This document shows, piece after piece, positions 38,857-51,540 of a stretch of 64,000 bases of DNA. A program made the translations under genes and the position numbers. Below the pieces are notes generated by a model. It ran no database searches, had not been told where the DNA came from, and saw only the letters and a list, made by a program, of their open reading frames with translations. This DNA comes from Hyperoodon ampullatus (Eukaryota; Chordata; Mammalia; Artiodactyla; Ziphiidae): the NCBI GenBank assembly GCA_949752795.1, contig CATKHW010000423.1:124001-188000 (forward strand), given 5' to 3'. Positions within the stretch are counted from its first letter, which is position 1. Every line of letters starts with the position of its first letter.

Positions 38857-41800
38857 TCAGAATGCACTATGGCCCTTGTCATAATAATGCTCCATTACCC
38901 CTGTCATCACAGTGCTCTATGCCCTGCTTATCACAATGCTCCATGTCCCTTGTCATCACAATTCTCCACGTCCTTGTCATCACAATGCTACATGACACTT
39001 CTCATCACAATGTTACATGCTCTTGTCATCACAATTCTCCATGCACTTGTAATTGCAATGTTCCATTCCCCCTGTCATAGCAAGCTCCAAGTGTTTGTCA
39101 TCACAATGCTTCACGACCTTGTCATCAAAATTCTCAATGGCCCTTGTCATCACAATGCTCCGTGCCCTTGTCATCACAATGCTCCATGACCCCTGTCATC
39201 ACAATGCTCCCTGACACCTGTCATCACAATGCTTCATTCCCCTTGTCATTACAGTGCTTCATGATGCTCGTCATCACAATTACCCAAGGTCTTCTCATCA
39301 CAATGCTCCACGGTTTTGCCATCACAATTCTCCATGCCCTGGTCATCTCAAAGCTCAATGTCCCTCGTCCTCACAATTCTCCACTTCCTTGTCATCACAA
39401 TGCTCCATGGCACTTCTCATCACAATGTTATATGCTCTTGTCATCACAATACTCCATGCACTTGTCATCGCAATGCTCCATGACCCCTGTCATAGGAAGC
39501 TCCATGCGCTTGTCATTACAATGTTTCACGACCTGGACATTAAAATTATCAATGGCCCTTGTCATCTCAATGCTCCATGCCCTTGTCATCTAAATGCTCC
39601 TTTACCTTTGTCACAACAATCCTCCATGACACTTGGCATCACAATGCTCCGTGTTATTGTCATCACAATTGAACATGACATATGTCATCACAATGCTCCC
39701 TGACACCTGTCTTCACAATACTCCATGACCTTGTCATCACAATGCTCCATGCCCTTGTCATCACAATGTGCCATGCCCACTGTCATCACAATAATCCATG
39801 AAACTTGTCAGACAAATGCTCCATGACCCTTTTCATCAAAATGCTCCATGAACACTGTCATCACAATGCACCATGCCCATCATCATAATGCTTCATGCTA
39901 TTGTCATCACAATGAAATCAAAATGCTCCATGACCTCTGTCATCACAATGCTCCAAACCCTTGTGATCACAATGTTCCATAACACTTGTCATCACAATGC
40001 CCCATGACGCTGGTCATCACAATTATCCATGGACTTCTCATCACAATGCCCCATGACATTTGTCATCACAATGCTCAATACACATGTCATCACAATGCTC
40101 CCTTACTCTTGCCATCGGTATGCTCCTTGAACCCTTTCATGACAAGTCTCCATGCCTTTTTCATCACAATGATCCATGCACTTTTCATCACAATGCTCCA
40201 TGCCCTTGTCATCACAATGGTCCTAGACCCCTGTAATCACAATGCTCCATGCCCCTTTTCATCAGAATGCTCCATGAGACTTGTCATCACAAGGCTCCAT
40301 GGTCTTCTCATCACAATGCTCCAGGACCTTGTCATCAAAATGCTCCATTCCCTTATCATCACAATGCTCCATGACGCCTGTCATCACAATACTCCATGAA
40401 CGTTTTCAGCCCAATGCTCCATGACCTTCTCATTACAATGCTCCTTGACCAATATCATCACAATGCTCCATGACCACTGTCATCACAACGCTCCATGACA
40501 CCTGACAAGACAATGATCCGGTACTCTTGTCATCACAATGCTCCATTCCCTAGTCATCACAATGCTCCATGACCCCTGTCATCACAAAACTCCATGAACA
40601 TTTTCAGCCCAATGCTCCATGACACTTGGCATCACAATGATGCATGCCCTTGTCATCCCAATGCTCCTTGACCTCTGTAAACACAATGCTCCTTGACGCT
40701 TGCCATCACAGTGCTCCTGGACACCTGTCATCTCAATGCTCCATGCCTTTGTCAGCAAAATGCTACATGACCCTGTCATTACGATGCTCTATGCGCTTGT
40801 CATCACAATACTCCATGAACCTTGGGATCACATTGCTTCATGCCCTTGTCATCACAATGCTCCATGTTCCTTGAAATCAAAATGATCCAAGACCTCTGTC
40901 CTCACAATGCTCCAAACCCTTGTGATCACAATGTTCCATAACACTTGTCATCACAACACTCCATGATGCCTTTCATCACAATACTCCATGCCCTTTTCAT
41001 CACAATGCTCCATGACCTTTGTCATCATAATTTTCAATACACTTGTCATCACAATGCTCCCTGACACTTGTCGTCAGAATGCTCCTTGAACCCTGTCACG
41101 AAACGGCTCCATGCCTTTTTCATCACAATGCCCCATGCCGTTTTCATCACAATGCTCCATGCCAATGTCATCAAATTACTCCACAAGCTTGTCATCAGAA
41201 TGCTCCCTGACCCTTGTCATCACAATGCTCCAAGCCATTGTCATCACAATGCTCCATTAACTTTGTCATCAGAATACTCCATGACACTTGGCAACACAAT
41301 GCTCCATGCCATTGTCATCACAATGGGCCATTACATATGTCATCACAATGCTCCCTGACACCTGTCTTCACAATACTGCATGACCTGGTCATCACAGTGC
41401 TCCATGCCCTTGTCATCACAATGCGCCATTCCAACTGTCATCACAATAATCCATGAAACTTATTAGACCAATGCTCCATGCCCTTGTCATCACAATGTTC
41501 CATGCCCTTCTTATCACAATGCTCCACGACCCCTGTCATCACAATTCTCCGTGACTCCAGTCATCACAATGCTTCATGACCTTTGTCATCACAATGGTCC
41601 ATGCCCTCCTCATCTACAGTCTCTGTGACTTTTTAACCACAATGCTCCATGAACTTTTCATCACAATGCTCTTTGACCCTTGTCATCACAATGCTCTATG
41701 CCTTTCTCAGCACAATGCTCCATGACCCTTGTCATCACAATGCTCCATGCGCTTGTCAGCACAATGCTCCATGACCCATGTCATCACAATGCGCCATGCG

Positions 41801-44800
41801 CTTGTCATCACAGTGCTCCACAATCTTGTCATCACAATGCTCCATAAACCTTGTCATCACAATGCTCCATGCACTTCTCATCAAAATGCTCTCTCACCAC
41901 TGATATCACAATGTTACATCACTATTCATCACAATACTCCCTCACCCCTGTCATCACAATGTTCCATGACTCCTGTCATCACAATTCTACATGCACTTAT
42001 CATCACAATGTTCGATGACCCCTGACATCACAATGTTCCATAACCCCTGTCATCAAAATGCTCCATGAACCATTTCATCAAAATGCTCAATGACCCCTGA
42101 CATCACAATGTTCCATAACCCCTGTCATCAAAATGTTGCATGACCCTTTTCATCAAATTGTTCCATGACCCTGTCATCACAATGCTCCCTGCCCTTCTCA
42201 TCACAATGCACCACGCCCTTGTCATCAAAATGCTCCATGACCTTTGTCATCACAAAGATCCATGACCCTTTGCATCACAATGCTCCATGTCATGGTCATC
42301 ACAATGCTCCATGCCATTGTCATCAGAATGCTCCATGGCCTTCTCATCACAATGCTCCATGCCCTTGCCATCACAATGCTCCATTACACCTGTGATAACA
42401 ATGCTCCATTACCCCTGCCATCACGATGTTCCATGGCCTTGTCATTACAAGGCTCCATGACCCTTCTCATCACAATGCTCCAAGACCCCTGTAATCACAA
42501 TGCTCCATGCCCCTTTTCATCTCAATGATCCATGAACCCTGTCATCATAATGCACCATGCCCATCATCATAATGCTTCATGCTATTGTCATCACAATGAA
42601 ATCAAAATGATCCATGACCTCTGTCATCACAATGCTCCAAACCCTTGTGATCACAATGTTCCGTAATACTTGTCATCACAACGCCCCATGATGCTGGTCA
42701 TCACAATTATCCATGGACTTCTCATCACAATGCTCAATGACCTTTGTCATCACAATTCTCAGTACACTTGTCATCACAATGCTCCCTGACACCTGTCGTC
42801 AGTATGCTCATTGAACCCTGTCATGACAAGTCTCCATGCCTTTTTCATCACAGTGATCCATGCCCTTTTCATCACAATGCTCCATGCCATTGTCATCACA
42901 ATACTCCACAAGCTTGTCATCAGAATGCTCCGTGACACTTGTCATCACAATGATCCATGACCCCTGTCGTCACAATGCTCCATGACACCTGTCATCACAA
43001 TGCTCCATGCCCCTTGTCATTACAGTGTTCCATGATGCTCGTCATCACAATTATCCATGGTCTTCTCATCACAGTGCTCCACGGTCTTGCCATCGCAATG
43101 CTCCATGCCCTGGTCATGACAATGCACCATGTCCCTTGTCATCACAATTCTCCACGTCCTTGTCATCACAGTGCTCCATGACAGTTCTCATCACTATGTT
43201 ACATGCTCTTGTCATCACAATTCTCCATGCACTTGTCATCGCAATGCCCCATGACCCCTGTCATAGCAAGCTCCATGCCTTTGTTATCACAATGCTTCAC
43301 GACCTTTTCATCAAAATTCTCACTGCCCATTGTCATCACAATGCTCCATGCCCTTGTCATCACAATGATCCAAGCCCTTGTCATCACAGTGCTCCATTAC
43401 CTTTGTCATCACAATCCTCCATAACACTTGGCATCACAATGCTCCATGCCATTGTCATCACAATGGACCATGAAATATGTCATCACAATGCTCCCTGACA
43501 CCTGTCTTCACAATACTCCATGACCTTGTCTTCACAATGCTCCATGACCTTGTCATCACAATGCTCCATGACCTTGTCATCACAATGTGCCATGCCCACT
43601 GTCAACACAATTATCCATGAAACTTGTCAGACCAATGCCCTATGCCCCTGTCATCACAAAGCTCCATGCCCTTGTCATCACAATGCTCCATGACCCCAGT
43701 CATCACAATTCTCCGTGACTCCAGTCTTCACAAGGCTTCATGACCTGTGTCATCACAATGGTCCATGCCCTCATCATCACAAGGCTCTGTGAACTTTGTC
43801 ACCACAATGCTCCATGAACTTTTCATCACAATGCTCCGTGACACTTGTCATCACAATGCTCCATGCCTTTGTCAACTCAATGCTCCATGACCCTTGTCAT
43901 CACAATGCTCCACAACCTTGTCATCACAATGCTCCATAAAGATTGTCATCACAATGCTCCATGCACTTCTTATAAAAATGCTCTCTCACCACTGATATCA
44001 ACATGTTCCCTCACTAGTCATCACAATACACCCACTCCCCTGTCATCACAATGGTCCTTAAACCCTGTCATGGAAATGTTCCATGACCCTTGACATCTCA
44101 ATGTTCCATAACCCCTGTCATCAAAATGTTCCATGACACTTTTCATCAAATTGCTCCATGACCCTGTTATCACAATGCTCCCTGCCCTACACAACAGAAT
44201 GCACCACACCTCTTGTCATCAATATGCTCCATGACCTTTGTCATCACAAAGCTCCATGACCCTTGGCATCACAATGCTGCATGCCATTGTCATCACAATG
44301 CTCCATGAAACCTCTCATCACATTGTTCCATGCCCTTGTCATCACAGGCTACATGATGCTTTTCATCACAATGCTCGATGCCATTCTTATCACAATGCTC
44401 CATGCGCTTGTCATTACAATCCTCCATGACCCATGTATCACAGTGTTCCATGCCCTGGTCATCACAATGCTCCATGACTCCTGTCATAAAAATGCTCCAT
44501 GACCACTGCCATCACAATGTTCCACGGCCTTGTCATCACAAGGCTCCATGACCCTTGTCATCACAGTGCTCCAAGACCCCTGTAATCACAATGCTCCATG
44601 CCCTTGTCATCACAAAGCTCCATGACGCATGTCATCAGAATGCTCCATGGCCTTCTCATTCACGATGCTCCATGCCCTTGTCATCACAATGCTCCAAGAC
44701 TCCTGTAATCACAATGCTCCATGCCCCTTTTCATCTCAATGCTCCATGAACCCTGTCATCACAATGCAGCATGCCCATCATCATAATGCTTCAGGCTATT

Positions 44801-45750
44801 GTCATCACAATGAAATCAAAATGCCCCATGACCTCTGTCATCACAATGCTCCAAATCCTTGTGATCAAAATGTTCCATAACACTTATCATCACAACGCCC
44901 CATGACGCTCGTCATCACAATTATCCATCGTCTTCTCATCACAATGCTCCATGACCTTTGTCATCACAATGCTCAATACCCTTGTCATCACAATGCTCCC
45001 TGACACTTGTCGTCAGTATGCTCCTTGAACCCTGTCATGACCAGGCTCCATGCCTTTTCATCACAATGATCCATGCCCTTTTCATCACAGTGCTCCAAGA
45101 CCCCTGAAAACACAATGCTCCAAGCCCTTGTCCTCACAAAGCTCCATGATGCATGTCATCAGAACGCTCCATGGCCTTCTCATCCCAATGCTCCATGCCC
45201 TTGTCATCACAATGCTCCAAGACCTCTGTAATCACAATGCTGCATGCCCCTTTTCCTCAGAATGCCCCATGAGACATGTCATCACAAGGCTCCATGGTCT
45301 TCTCATCACAATGCTCCATTCCCTTGTCATCACAATGCTTCATGACGCCTCTCATCACAATACTCCATGAACATTTTCAGCCCAGTGATCCATGACCTTC
45401 TCATCACAATGCTCCCTGACCCCTGTCATCACAATTCTCCATGACCACTGTCATCACAACGCTCCATGAACCCTGACGACACAATGATCCGGGACTCTTG
45501 TCATCAAAATGCTCCATGAACCTTGTCATCACAATGATCCATGCTCTTGTCATCCCAATGCTCCATGACCCCTGTAATCCCAATGCTCCATGACGCTTGT
45601 CATCACAGTGCTCCATGAACCTTGTCATCACAATGCTCCTTGCCTTTGTCAGCAAAATGCTACATAATGTTGTCATCACAATGCTCCATGCGCTTGTCAT
45701 CACAATCCTCCATGACCCTTGGGATCACATTGCTTCATGCCCTTGTCATC
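38857..45750. repeat. Minisatellite, 24-27-bp unit, about 270 copies
   Basis: A continuous run of degenerate copies built from TTGTCATCACAATG followed by CTCCATG and two to five variable C, A or T bases. Period is mostly 24 or 25 bp, up to 27; the copy number is length divided by 25. The plus strand is strongly C-rich and G-poor (about 9 C to 3 G per unit). Copies differ by point changes, and stretches of many units recur far apart, showing block duplication. Open frames of up to about 160 codons exist only because the period is near a multiple of three; they read as eight-residue repeats rich in His, Asn, Cys and Pro or in Met, Leu and Ile. I see no gene. Confidence 0.93.
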
Positions 45751-46503
45751 TCGCTCTTGACTTTCTGGTTTTTACAGATATACAGATGTCCCTTTTGACC
45801 GGTGGGAAGTGACAATTCTTTGTAGTGTGGATTTGCATTGCATGCTTGCTTGATTCGCCAGAAAGGGCGTATGCGTTTTCTCCTGAATATATTCAGGGGA
45901 AAAGGCATACGCCCTTTTTGGCCAAGTGCATCACCGTCCAAGTTGGGATGCTTTTCCTGTGCTTTAAAGGCGATTCCAATTTACCTCTTGAAATATGTTT
46001 TGTGCAATTCTGCCTCATTCTCAAGTCCGCTTCATTGCCTTCCCTCGACAGATTTTTGGAAGAGAGTAGTCCTTTATAACTCTGCAGGTTTTTGAATTGC
46101 TGGGCCCCTGAGGTCCAATTTTCAAATCCCATTTTTGTGAGCTGGCCGCAAATCCACAATTTTGCTTCAGGACCTATACTGGTTCCAGGCGTGGCTTTAT
46201 TGGTTCCCTGTGGGTGGCTGAGGCTTTGGTTAATTCTTCTTCCTGCCGGGAAATTAGAGTGACATGAGCCCGTCCAAATGCCTACATCTACTCTCTGATT
46301 GGTTCTCCCTCTTCCCTTTCATCATCTGCACAAATAGCAAACTGTGCGAACCAGGAGGTTATAGGGGCTGACTCTCCTAAGTTGGGAGATTGATAGTAAA
46401 GCAGTTGGAATGCCAAACTGGAGCACAAGGAGAGGAAAAATTAGGAGAGTTTTAGAAACCTTTCGCCATCACAGGGTGTCCATTCTCTAGGTTTCCCATA
46501 CAT
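45751..46503. repeat. Edge monomer 23, right part
   Basis: The satellite resumes at CTTGACTTTCTGGTTTTTAC, equivalent to GTCTTGCCTTTCTGGTTTTT of core monomers, and runs to the next boundary. The inverted repeat at 45853-45926 is imperfect (TTCGCCAGAAAGGG; CAGGGGAAAAGGC). Contains a short extra stretch near 46,190 (GGCGTGGCTTTATTGG) absent from core monomers. Confidence 0.85.
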
Positions 46504-48245
46504 GTTATAACTGTAGTGATATTCCCTTCTACCTGGAGATTTGGGACCCATGGAATGGTGGCATGTATTACTACTTTAAAGGGTCTGCATTTTCTCTCCC
46601 AATCTCACCAGTCCTCTCAGTCCCAAGTGTCCAGCCTTATGTCTCATCCAGCTGTCTTTGCAGATAGGGTCATTCCAGGTTTCATTAGAACACCTGAAGG
46701 AATTGTGTAAGAATTTTGCTGTTTTTTGGTTTTGTTTTTGAAATTCATTTTTATTATGGGGTTGAGCTGATTTTCACTGACCTGTTTATGCCAGTCTAGA
46801 CACAATTGATTTCCTTACGGAGACATATGAATACATAGGTTTTAAGATTCTTACTAGTCAGATATATTCCTCGGCGGGGAATAGGGGTGTTGAGTCCCAT
46901 TCACTGAGGAAGGTGTAGGTCTTGTCTATTCTGTATTTGGTTTATGGAATGGTACCTGTGCTAATATCATATTCTGGTTTAATGCATCACCCCACCTCTC
47001 CTTTCCCCTGAAGCAGGCATAAGAGTTTTTTTCTAAATGTGAGACTCTGTTCTCTTTCCTAATTCAGTTCATGTGTTGTGATATTGACATTCCCTCTATA
47101 AGTGATATCTTATGATAAGATTCTTTTTCTGTGTGACTAATTTCCCTTAGAATCATCATACCTAAATCCACTCATTATGCTGCTACTGGCCTTATATACA
47201 CTGATTTCACGTCTGAGTGATATTCCGTTGTACAAAATTACCACAAGTTCTTTATGCATTTCTCTTTTTCCTGGGATATTTTAGGTGTACCAAAGTTGAG
47301 GTTCTTGTATGCAGAGCAGCCCTAAACTTTGGGGTGCCTGTGTCTTATTGATATTTAGTCTTCCCAAGTTATATGCCCGTGAGTTGAAGCCCCCTTTGCT
47401 TGGGGGCTTTTTATTTTAGAAGTTTTAGGAAACAGCATACACTTCTTCAGAGTGGCTCTTGGATATTTATACCCCACCCATCAGCGTGACTAGGCTCCCT
47501 GTTTTCCATGGCCTCTCCTGCATTTCTGGTTTGTACACATTTTTTGGATGGCCTTTCTGAGCAGTGGAAATTGAGACTCCTTTGTTGTGCGGATTTGCAT
47601 TTCCCTCTTGCTTGGTTGGCCAAAAACTCTGCATGTGTTTTTTTCCTGAAGATATTCACGAAAAAAACGCATACACCCTTTTGCCCAACTGCATCATTTT
47701 AGAAATTCTGCTGCTTTTCATATGCTTTAAATGTGAGTACAATCTACCTTTTGAAATCTGTTTCCTGCAATTCTGCCTCTCATTCAGATCCTCTTCGTTA
47801 CCTTACCTGAATATATTTTTGGACGTTGGTTAATATTTATATCTTTGCAGGTCTTTGAATTGTCTGCTCCTGACCTCCATTTTGCAACTCGCATTTTTTG
47901 TGAGCTGGCCGCCAAACCATTGGATTGCTTCCGGCCCTATTCTGGTTCTGGGGAGGCAGGCTGAGCCTTTGGTTAATTCTTCTTCCTAATGGGAAATTAG
48001 AGTGACATGTGCCTGTCAAAACTCCTACAGCTAATCTCTCATTGGTTCCCCCTCTTCCCATTTATCCTCTGCACAAATTGCAAACTGTGTGAAACAGGAG
48101 GTTAAAGGTGCTGATTCTCCAAGTGGGGAGATTGTTAGTAATGTGGCTGGAATGGCGAACCCCAGCACCAGGAGATCAAAAATGAGGTGCATTTTAGACA
48201 CCTTTCCTGAGCACACGGTGTACATTCATCTCGGTTTCCCAGGCA
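46504..48245. repeat. Diverged edge monomer 24
   Basis: About 1,742 bp aligned by eye along its whole length to the core monomer, more different than monomers 1-22. The inverted repeat (about 47615-47689) is only partly complementary. Its non-L1 part (about 47744-48013) is the best copy for seeing similarity to the 2.73-kb tandem repeat further right. The L1-derived part is at about 46,710-47,620. Confidence 0.8.
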
Positions 48246-50040
48246 TGTTTTCGCTGTCAGAAGATTCCCTTGAACCTGCAGATTTGGGACCCATGGAATG
48301 GGTACCAGGCAGTATTACTTTAAAAGGTCTGCATTTCCTCACCCAGCCTCTCTAACATCTCTTAGCGTGCATAGCTTCCAGCCTTATATAATCATCCTGC
48401 TGTGGGTCTACATGTGTTCAATCCATGTTACATCGTAGCCCTTCAACAAAAGTTGTAAGAATTTTTGTCTGTCTCACTGTTTTTATAAATAGTTTTAAAT
48501 TTATTTTTATATTGGTTACAGCTGATTTTCAAAGCTCTGTTTTTTGCTGCTGTACATCCACTTGATTCATGTACTGTGAGACAACAATAACTTCTTTTTC
48601 AGATGCTTACCAGTCATATGTATTATTTTCCAGTGACTTGAGTGGGCTGAGTGCAGTTCTTTGAGGTACCGTGTAGGCCTTGTCAGTTATTCAATTTGGT
48701 ACTTGGAATGGTATCTTTGCTAATTTCAACCTCCTGGATAATACCTCACCATTCCCCACCTTTCCCATTTAGCAGCCTTATGTCTATTTTCTACATATTT
48801 GACTATGTTACTGTTTTGTAATTTATTTTATGTGTAGCCATTTTTGATTCCACCTTTAAGTGACATCTTATGATATGTGTCTTTTTCTTTCTGACATATG
48901 TCACTTAGAATGATCGTATGTAACTCCTCCAGAGTTGTTACAACTGGCCTTATTTCATTGATTTCTGGATGAGTAATATTCCACTCTACATAAGTACCCC
49001 ATCTCTTTTATCCATTTTATCCTTCCAGGGACATTTAGGTTATATCCAAGTTGAGGCCCTTTTTAACAGAGAGGTGGTAAACGTTCGGGTGTCTGTTTTC
49101 TGTCGATTTTTGTTTTTCCCAAGGTACACGCCCATGAGTGCAAGTGCCCTATGCTCTGTAGCTCATTTTTTAGATGTTTTAGCAAACACAATACACTTCT
49201 CCAGAGTGGCCGTTGGCAAATTACATTTCCACTATCAGCCTCACAAGGCTCCCTTTTCTCCTCGCCCTGTCCTGCATTTCTGGTGTTTACACTTTATGTG
49301 GATGGCCCTTATGACTGATGTGAAGTGATACATTTTGTGATATTGATTTCCAGTGCCCACCTGTTTGGTTGGATAAAAAGTGTGTATGGCCTTTACTTGA
49401 ATATATTCAGAAAAAATGCATACACCCTTTTTGGCCAACTGCATCATTGACGATGTTCAGCCCCTTTTCTTGTGCTTTATTGGGGAGTCCTTTCTAACTC
49501 TTCAAATCTGTTTCCTGCCACTCTCCCTTGCTTACAAGTCCTTTTCTGTGACTTACCTCAAGACATTTTTCGACGATAGATATTTTCAACTCTGCAGTTT
49601 CATGAATTTTAGTGCCCCTGAGTTCCATTTTTCAACTTGTGTTTTTGGAAACTGGACACAAAACAGCGGGATTTCCTCTAGCCCTATTCTGTTTCCGTGG
49701 GCAATTCTAGCCTTTGATGAATTTGTCTTCTGGATTGAAAATTAGAGTGGCATGTGCCTGTCCGAACACCTAAGACTTGTCTCTAAATTTTTCTCATCCT
49801 TCCGCTTCATCATCTGGACAAATTCCAAACTGTGTGCAACAGGATGTTGACGGTGCTGATATCCCCAAGTGAGGAGATTGTTAGGAAAGATGCTGGAGGG
49901 TTGAACCCGAGCACCAGGCGATGAGGAGATGAGGTGCCTTTTCCAAACTCTTTCCGATCAAACGGTATACCATCCTCTAGGTGTGACAGGCATGTTTTAG
50001 CTGTAGGAAGGGTCCCGTGCATGTAAGGAGAACACCAGGG
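48246..50040. repeat. Most diverged edge monomer 25, end of array
   Basis: Monomer boundary at CATGTTTTCGCTGTCAGAAG. Still alignable to the family, but with many substitutions and small indels. The L1 nature of the internal part is clearest here (about 48,470-49,370): GATGAGTAATATTCCACTC, ACATAAGTACCCCATCTC and GGGACATTTAGGTTATATCC are close to ordinary L1. The inverted repeat (about 49,370-49,441) is poor. Similarity fades after a last boundary-like GTTTTAGCTGTAGGAAGG near 49,994. Confidence 0.75.
48470..49370 (-). mobile_element. L1 3' fragment within edge monomer 25
   Basis: Antisense L1 running from 3' UTR-like sequence into the end of ORF2 (TTGCAAATTACATTTCC-like ORF2 landmark near 49,215, GTGAAGTGATACATTTTGTG near 49,320). 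It is the least altered relative of the L1 part carried by all satellite monomers and supports an L1 origin for that part. No open frame survives. Confidence 0.75.
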
Positions 50041-50235
50041 ATTTTTCCAAATCAGTGCCTCCCCGAACACCAAACTGGGGAATTTTTAAGCTACGGCTAC
50101 ACGTATGTCCTTTAAGGGCCTTGGGAAATAGGCAGAGCCCAAACTTTAGATGACTGAAATCTTCAGGGTCAGAGCGCGCACCATCGGCCTTGCTTAGGTT
50201 ACATTTTATCTGTCATTGATAGATGATGTCAATAA
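50041..50235. other. Short unassigned spacer
   Basis: Between the last satellite-like sequence and the L1 end. I recognise nothing in it; it may be the original flank of the array. Confidence 0.4.
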
Positions 50236-50430
50236 AAATATCTATTCTTTTTCAGATTATTTCCCCTTATAGGTTATTGCAAAATATTCAGTGTAGTTCC
50301 CTGTGCTATACAGTAGTTCCTTGTTGATGATCTATTTTATACATAGCAGTGTGTATGTGTTAATCCCAAACTGTTAATTTATCCCTTCTCCTACCTTTCC
50401 CCTTTGGTAATAATAAATTATAAGATTTTA
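50236..50430 (-). mobile_element. L1 3' UTR fragment, general artiodactyl type
   Basis: TATTCTTTTTCAGATTATTT, AGTGTAGTTCCCTGTGCTAT, TCCTTGTTGATGATCTATTT and TTAATCCCAAACTG are landmarks of the 3' part of artiodactyl L1 elements, here antisense. About 195 bp, both ends truncated, moderately diverged. Confidence 0.8.
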
Positions 50431-51120
50431 TACTTCTCAGAAATGGGGGAGCTGAAACAGAGGTATCATTTTCAATGGAAAAGCATTCAAAACAAGATTG
50501 AAGCTTCAGCCAAGAGTATTCGATGTACATGCATGGAAATAAATCACTTCATTTCTCTAATGTTGACCTGACAAATAAGACAGACGTCTTCACTGAACTT
50601 GCTTATAGGAAAGTGATGGAAATATCAAATGTAAGTCTTAGAAACATCTTATTTTACCCGAGCATTATACACTGCTCTATGTTAACTACAGTTTGGCTCA
50701 CACATCTGTTCATTGAAGTTACAATGTTCTCAATTTCTGTTACTGATCCTCCAGAGTGGACCCCAACAGGAGTCCCTGTGCCCAGTGTCATTGGAGCCAA
50801 CAGATCAAGACTGAGTTTGGTTCAGAAGCAAAGGAAACATTATTTTGAAAACAGAATGGAGAGGTGACAGCGTGCACTCCCCCATGGGCTGTGGGCTGGG
50901 CTGCTGTGTAGGGACCCCAGCAGCGTCAGTGGGAGGGAGGGAATGGAGCTCTCGAGGGCTGCGTTGGCTGCAGCTCAGGCTCTATGCCGCGGAGTCTGCA
51001 TGGGACCCCGCTAGCTGAGGTGTCGACCCAGCCATTCTGCACTAGGAAATCGGGTCTGAAGTGCCGGGTGTGGGACCTCTGCATGCGGAACCCTAGGAGC
51101 ACGTGAAATTAGACAAAGCA
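50431..51120. other. Unassigned single-copy sequence
   Basis: I do not recognise it. The plus strand has a 114-codon ATG-started frame at 50523-50867 and, within it, a good donor-like AAT|GTAAGT at about 50,631 and an acceptor-like pyrimidine tract ending CTCCAG at about 50,755. Downstream (50,870-51,100) is GC-rich, unlike its surroundings. It could be a gene or pseudogene fragment, or part of the endogenous retrovirus copy whose likely 3' end lies just to the right. No domain is evident. Confidence 0.3.
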
Positions 51121-51141
51121 CAAAGGAAAAACAGGTTAGAC

Positions 51142-51152
51142 TTTATTTTATT
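51142..51152 (-). promoter_or_regulatory. Possible LTR polyadenylation signals
   Basis: Two overlapping AATAAA hexamers on the minus strand (51142-51147 and 51147-51152), downstream of the retroviral remnants in their transcription direction. That placement suits a 3' LTR, but I cannot define LTR ends. Confidence 0.35.
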
Positions 51153-51540
51153 GCCCAGATTCTCTTTTTATCTCCCAGGAATTTTTAATGAATGTTGCCG
51201 GAGACGAACACCTCCTCTGCTTTTTGTTCCGTTCCTTATTCTTGGGGTGTTGAGGGTGCAGACCCCTCTTTTGTAACTGCTTCATGCTGTGGTGGGAGCC
51301 CTGATACATAGGGGGAGGGGCAAAACGTCTCCCCACCAGCCTCCTGGTGAGGTTGATTGTCCCAAGACCTCCTGCCTCACTTCTCGTCCGCCTGAGCACC
51401 AGCATTGGAAGTGTTACAGATTCTAATGACCTTTAAGGGTCCAGGAAAGAGAGGCGCAGAGATGCTGCGGTGGCAGGTTTCACACCACCCCACATATGTT
51501 CGGCGACCTTAGGCTGACAGTTTTTGCCAGACTAGATGCT
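51153..51540 (-). other. Unassigned, possibly 3' part of the endogenous retrovirus
   Basis: Holds an 85-codon ATG-started minus-strand frame (51148-51405), basic and Lys/Arg/Gln-rich at its end, with no recognisable domain. Its position between the possible env remnant and the polyadenylation signals suggests degenerate env or LTR sequence. Confidence 0.3.

Noticed and set aside
43007..43498. 163-codon and other long frames in the minisatellite with His/Asn/Cys/Pro-rich repeats
   Set aside because: A 24-27-bp period keeps stops out for stretches in several frames at once. There is no start context, splice context or conserved domain, and frames break whenever the unit is 25 or 26 bp.
38857..45750. 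CRISPR-like array (regular short repeats)
   Set aside because: There are no unique spacers of constant length between identical repeats. Units abut and all vary, and the context is mammalian repeat DNA.
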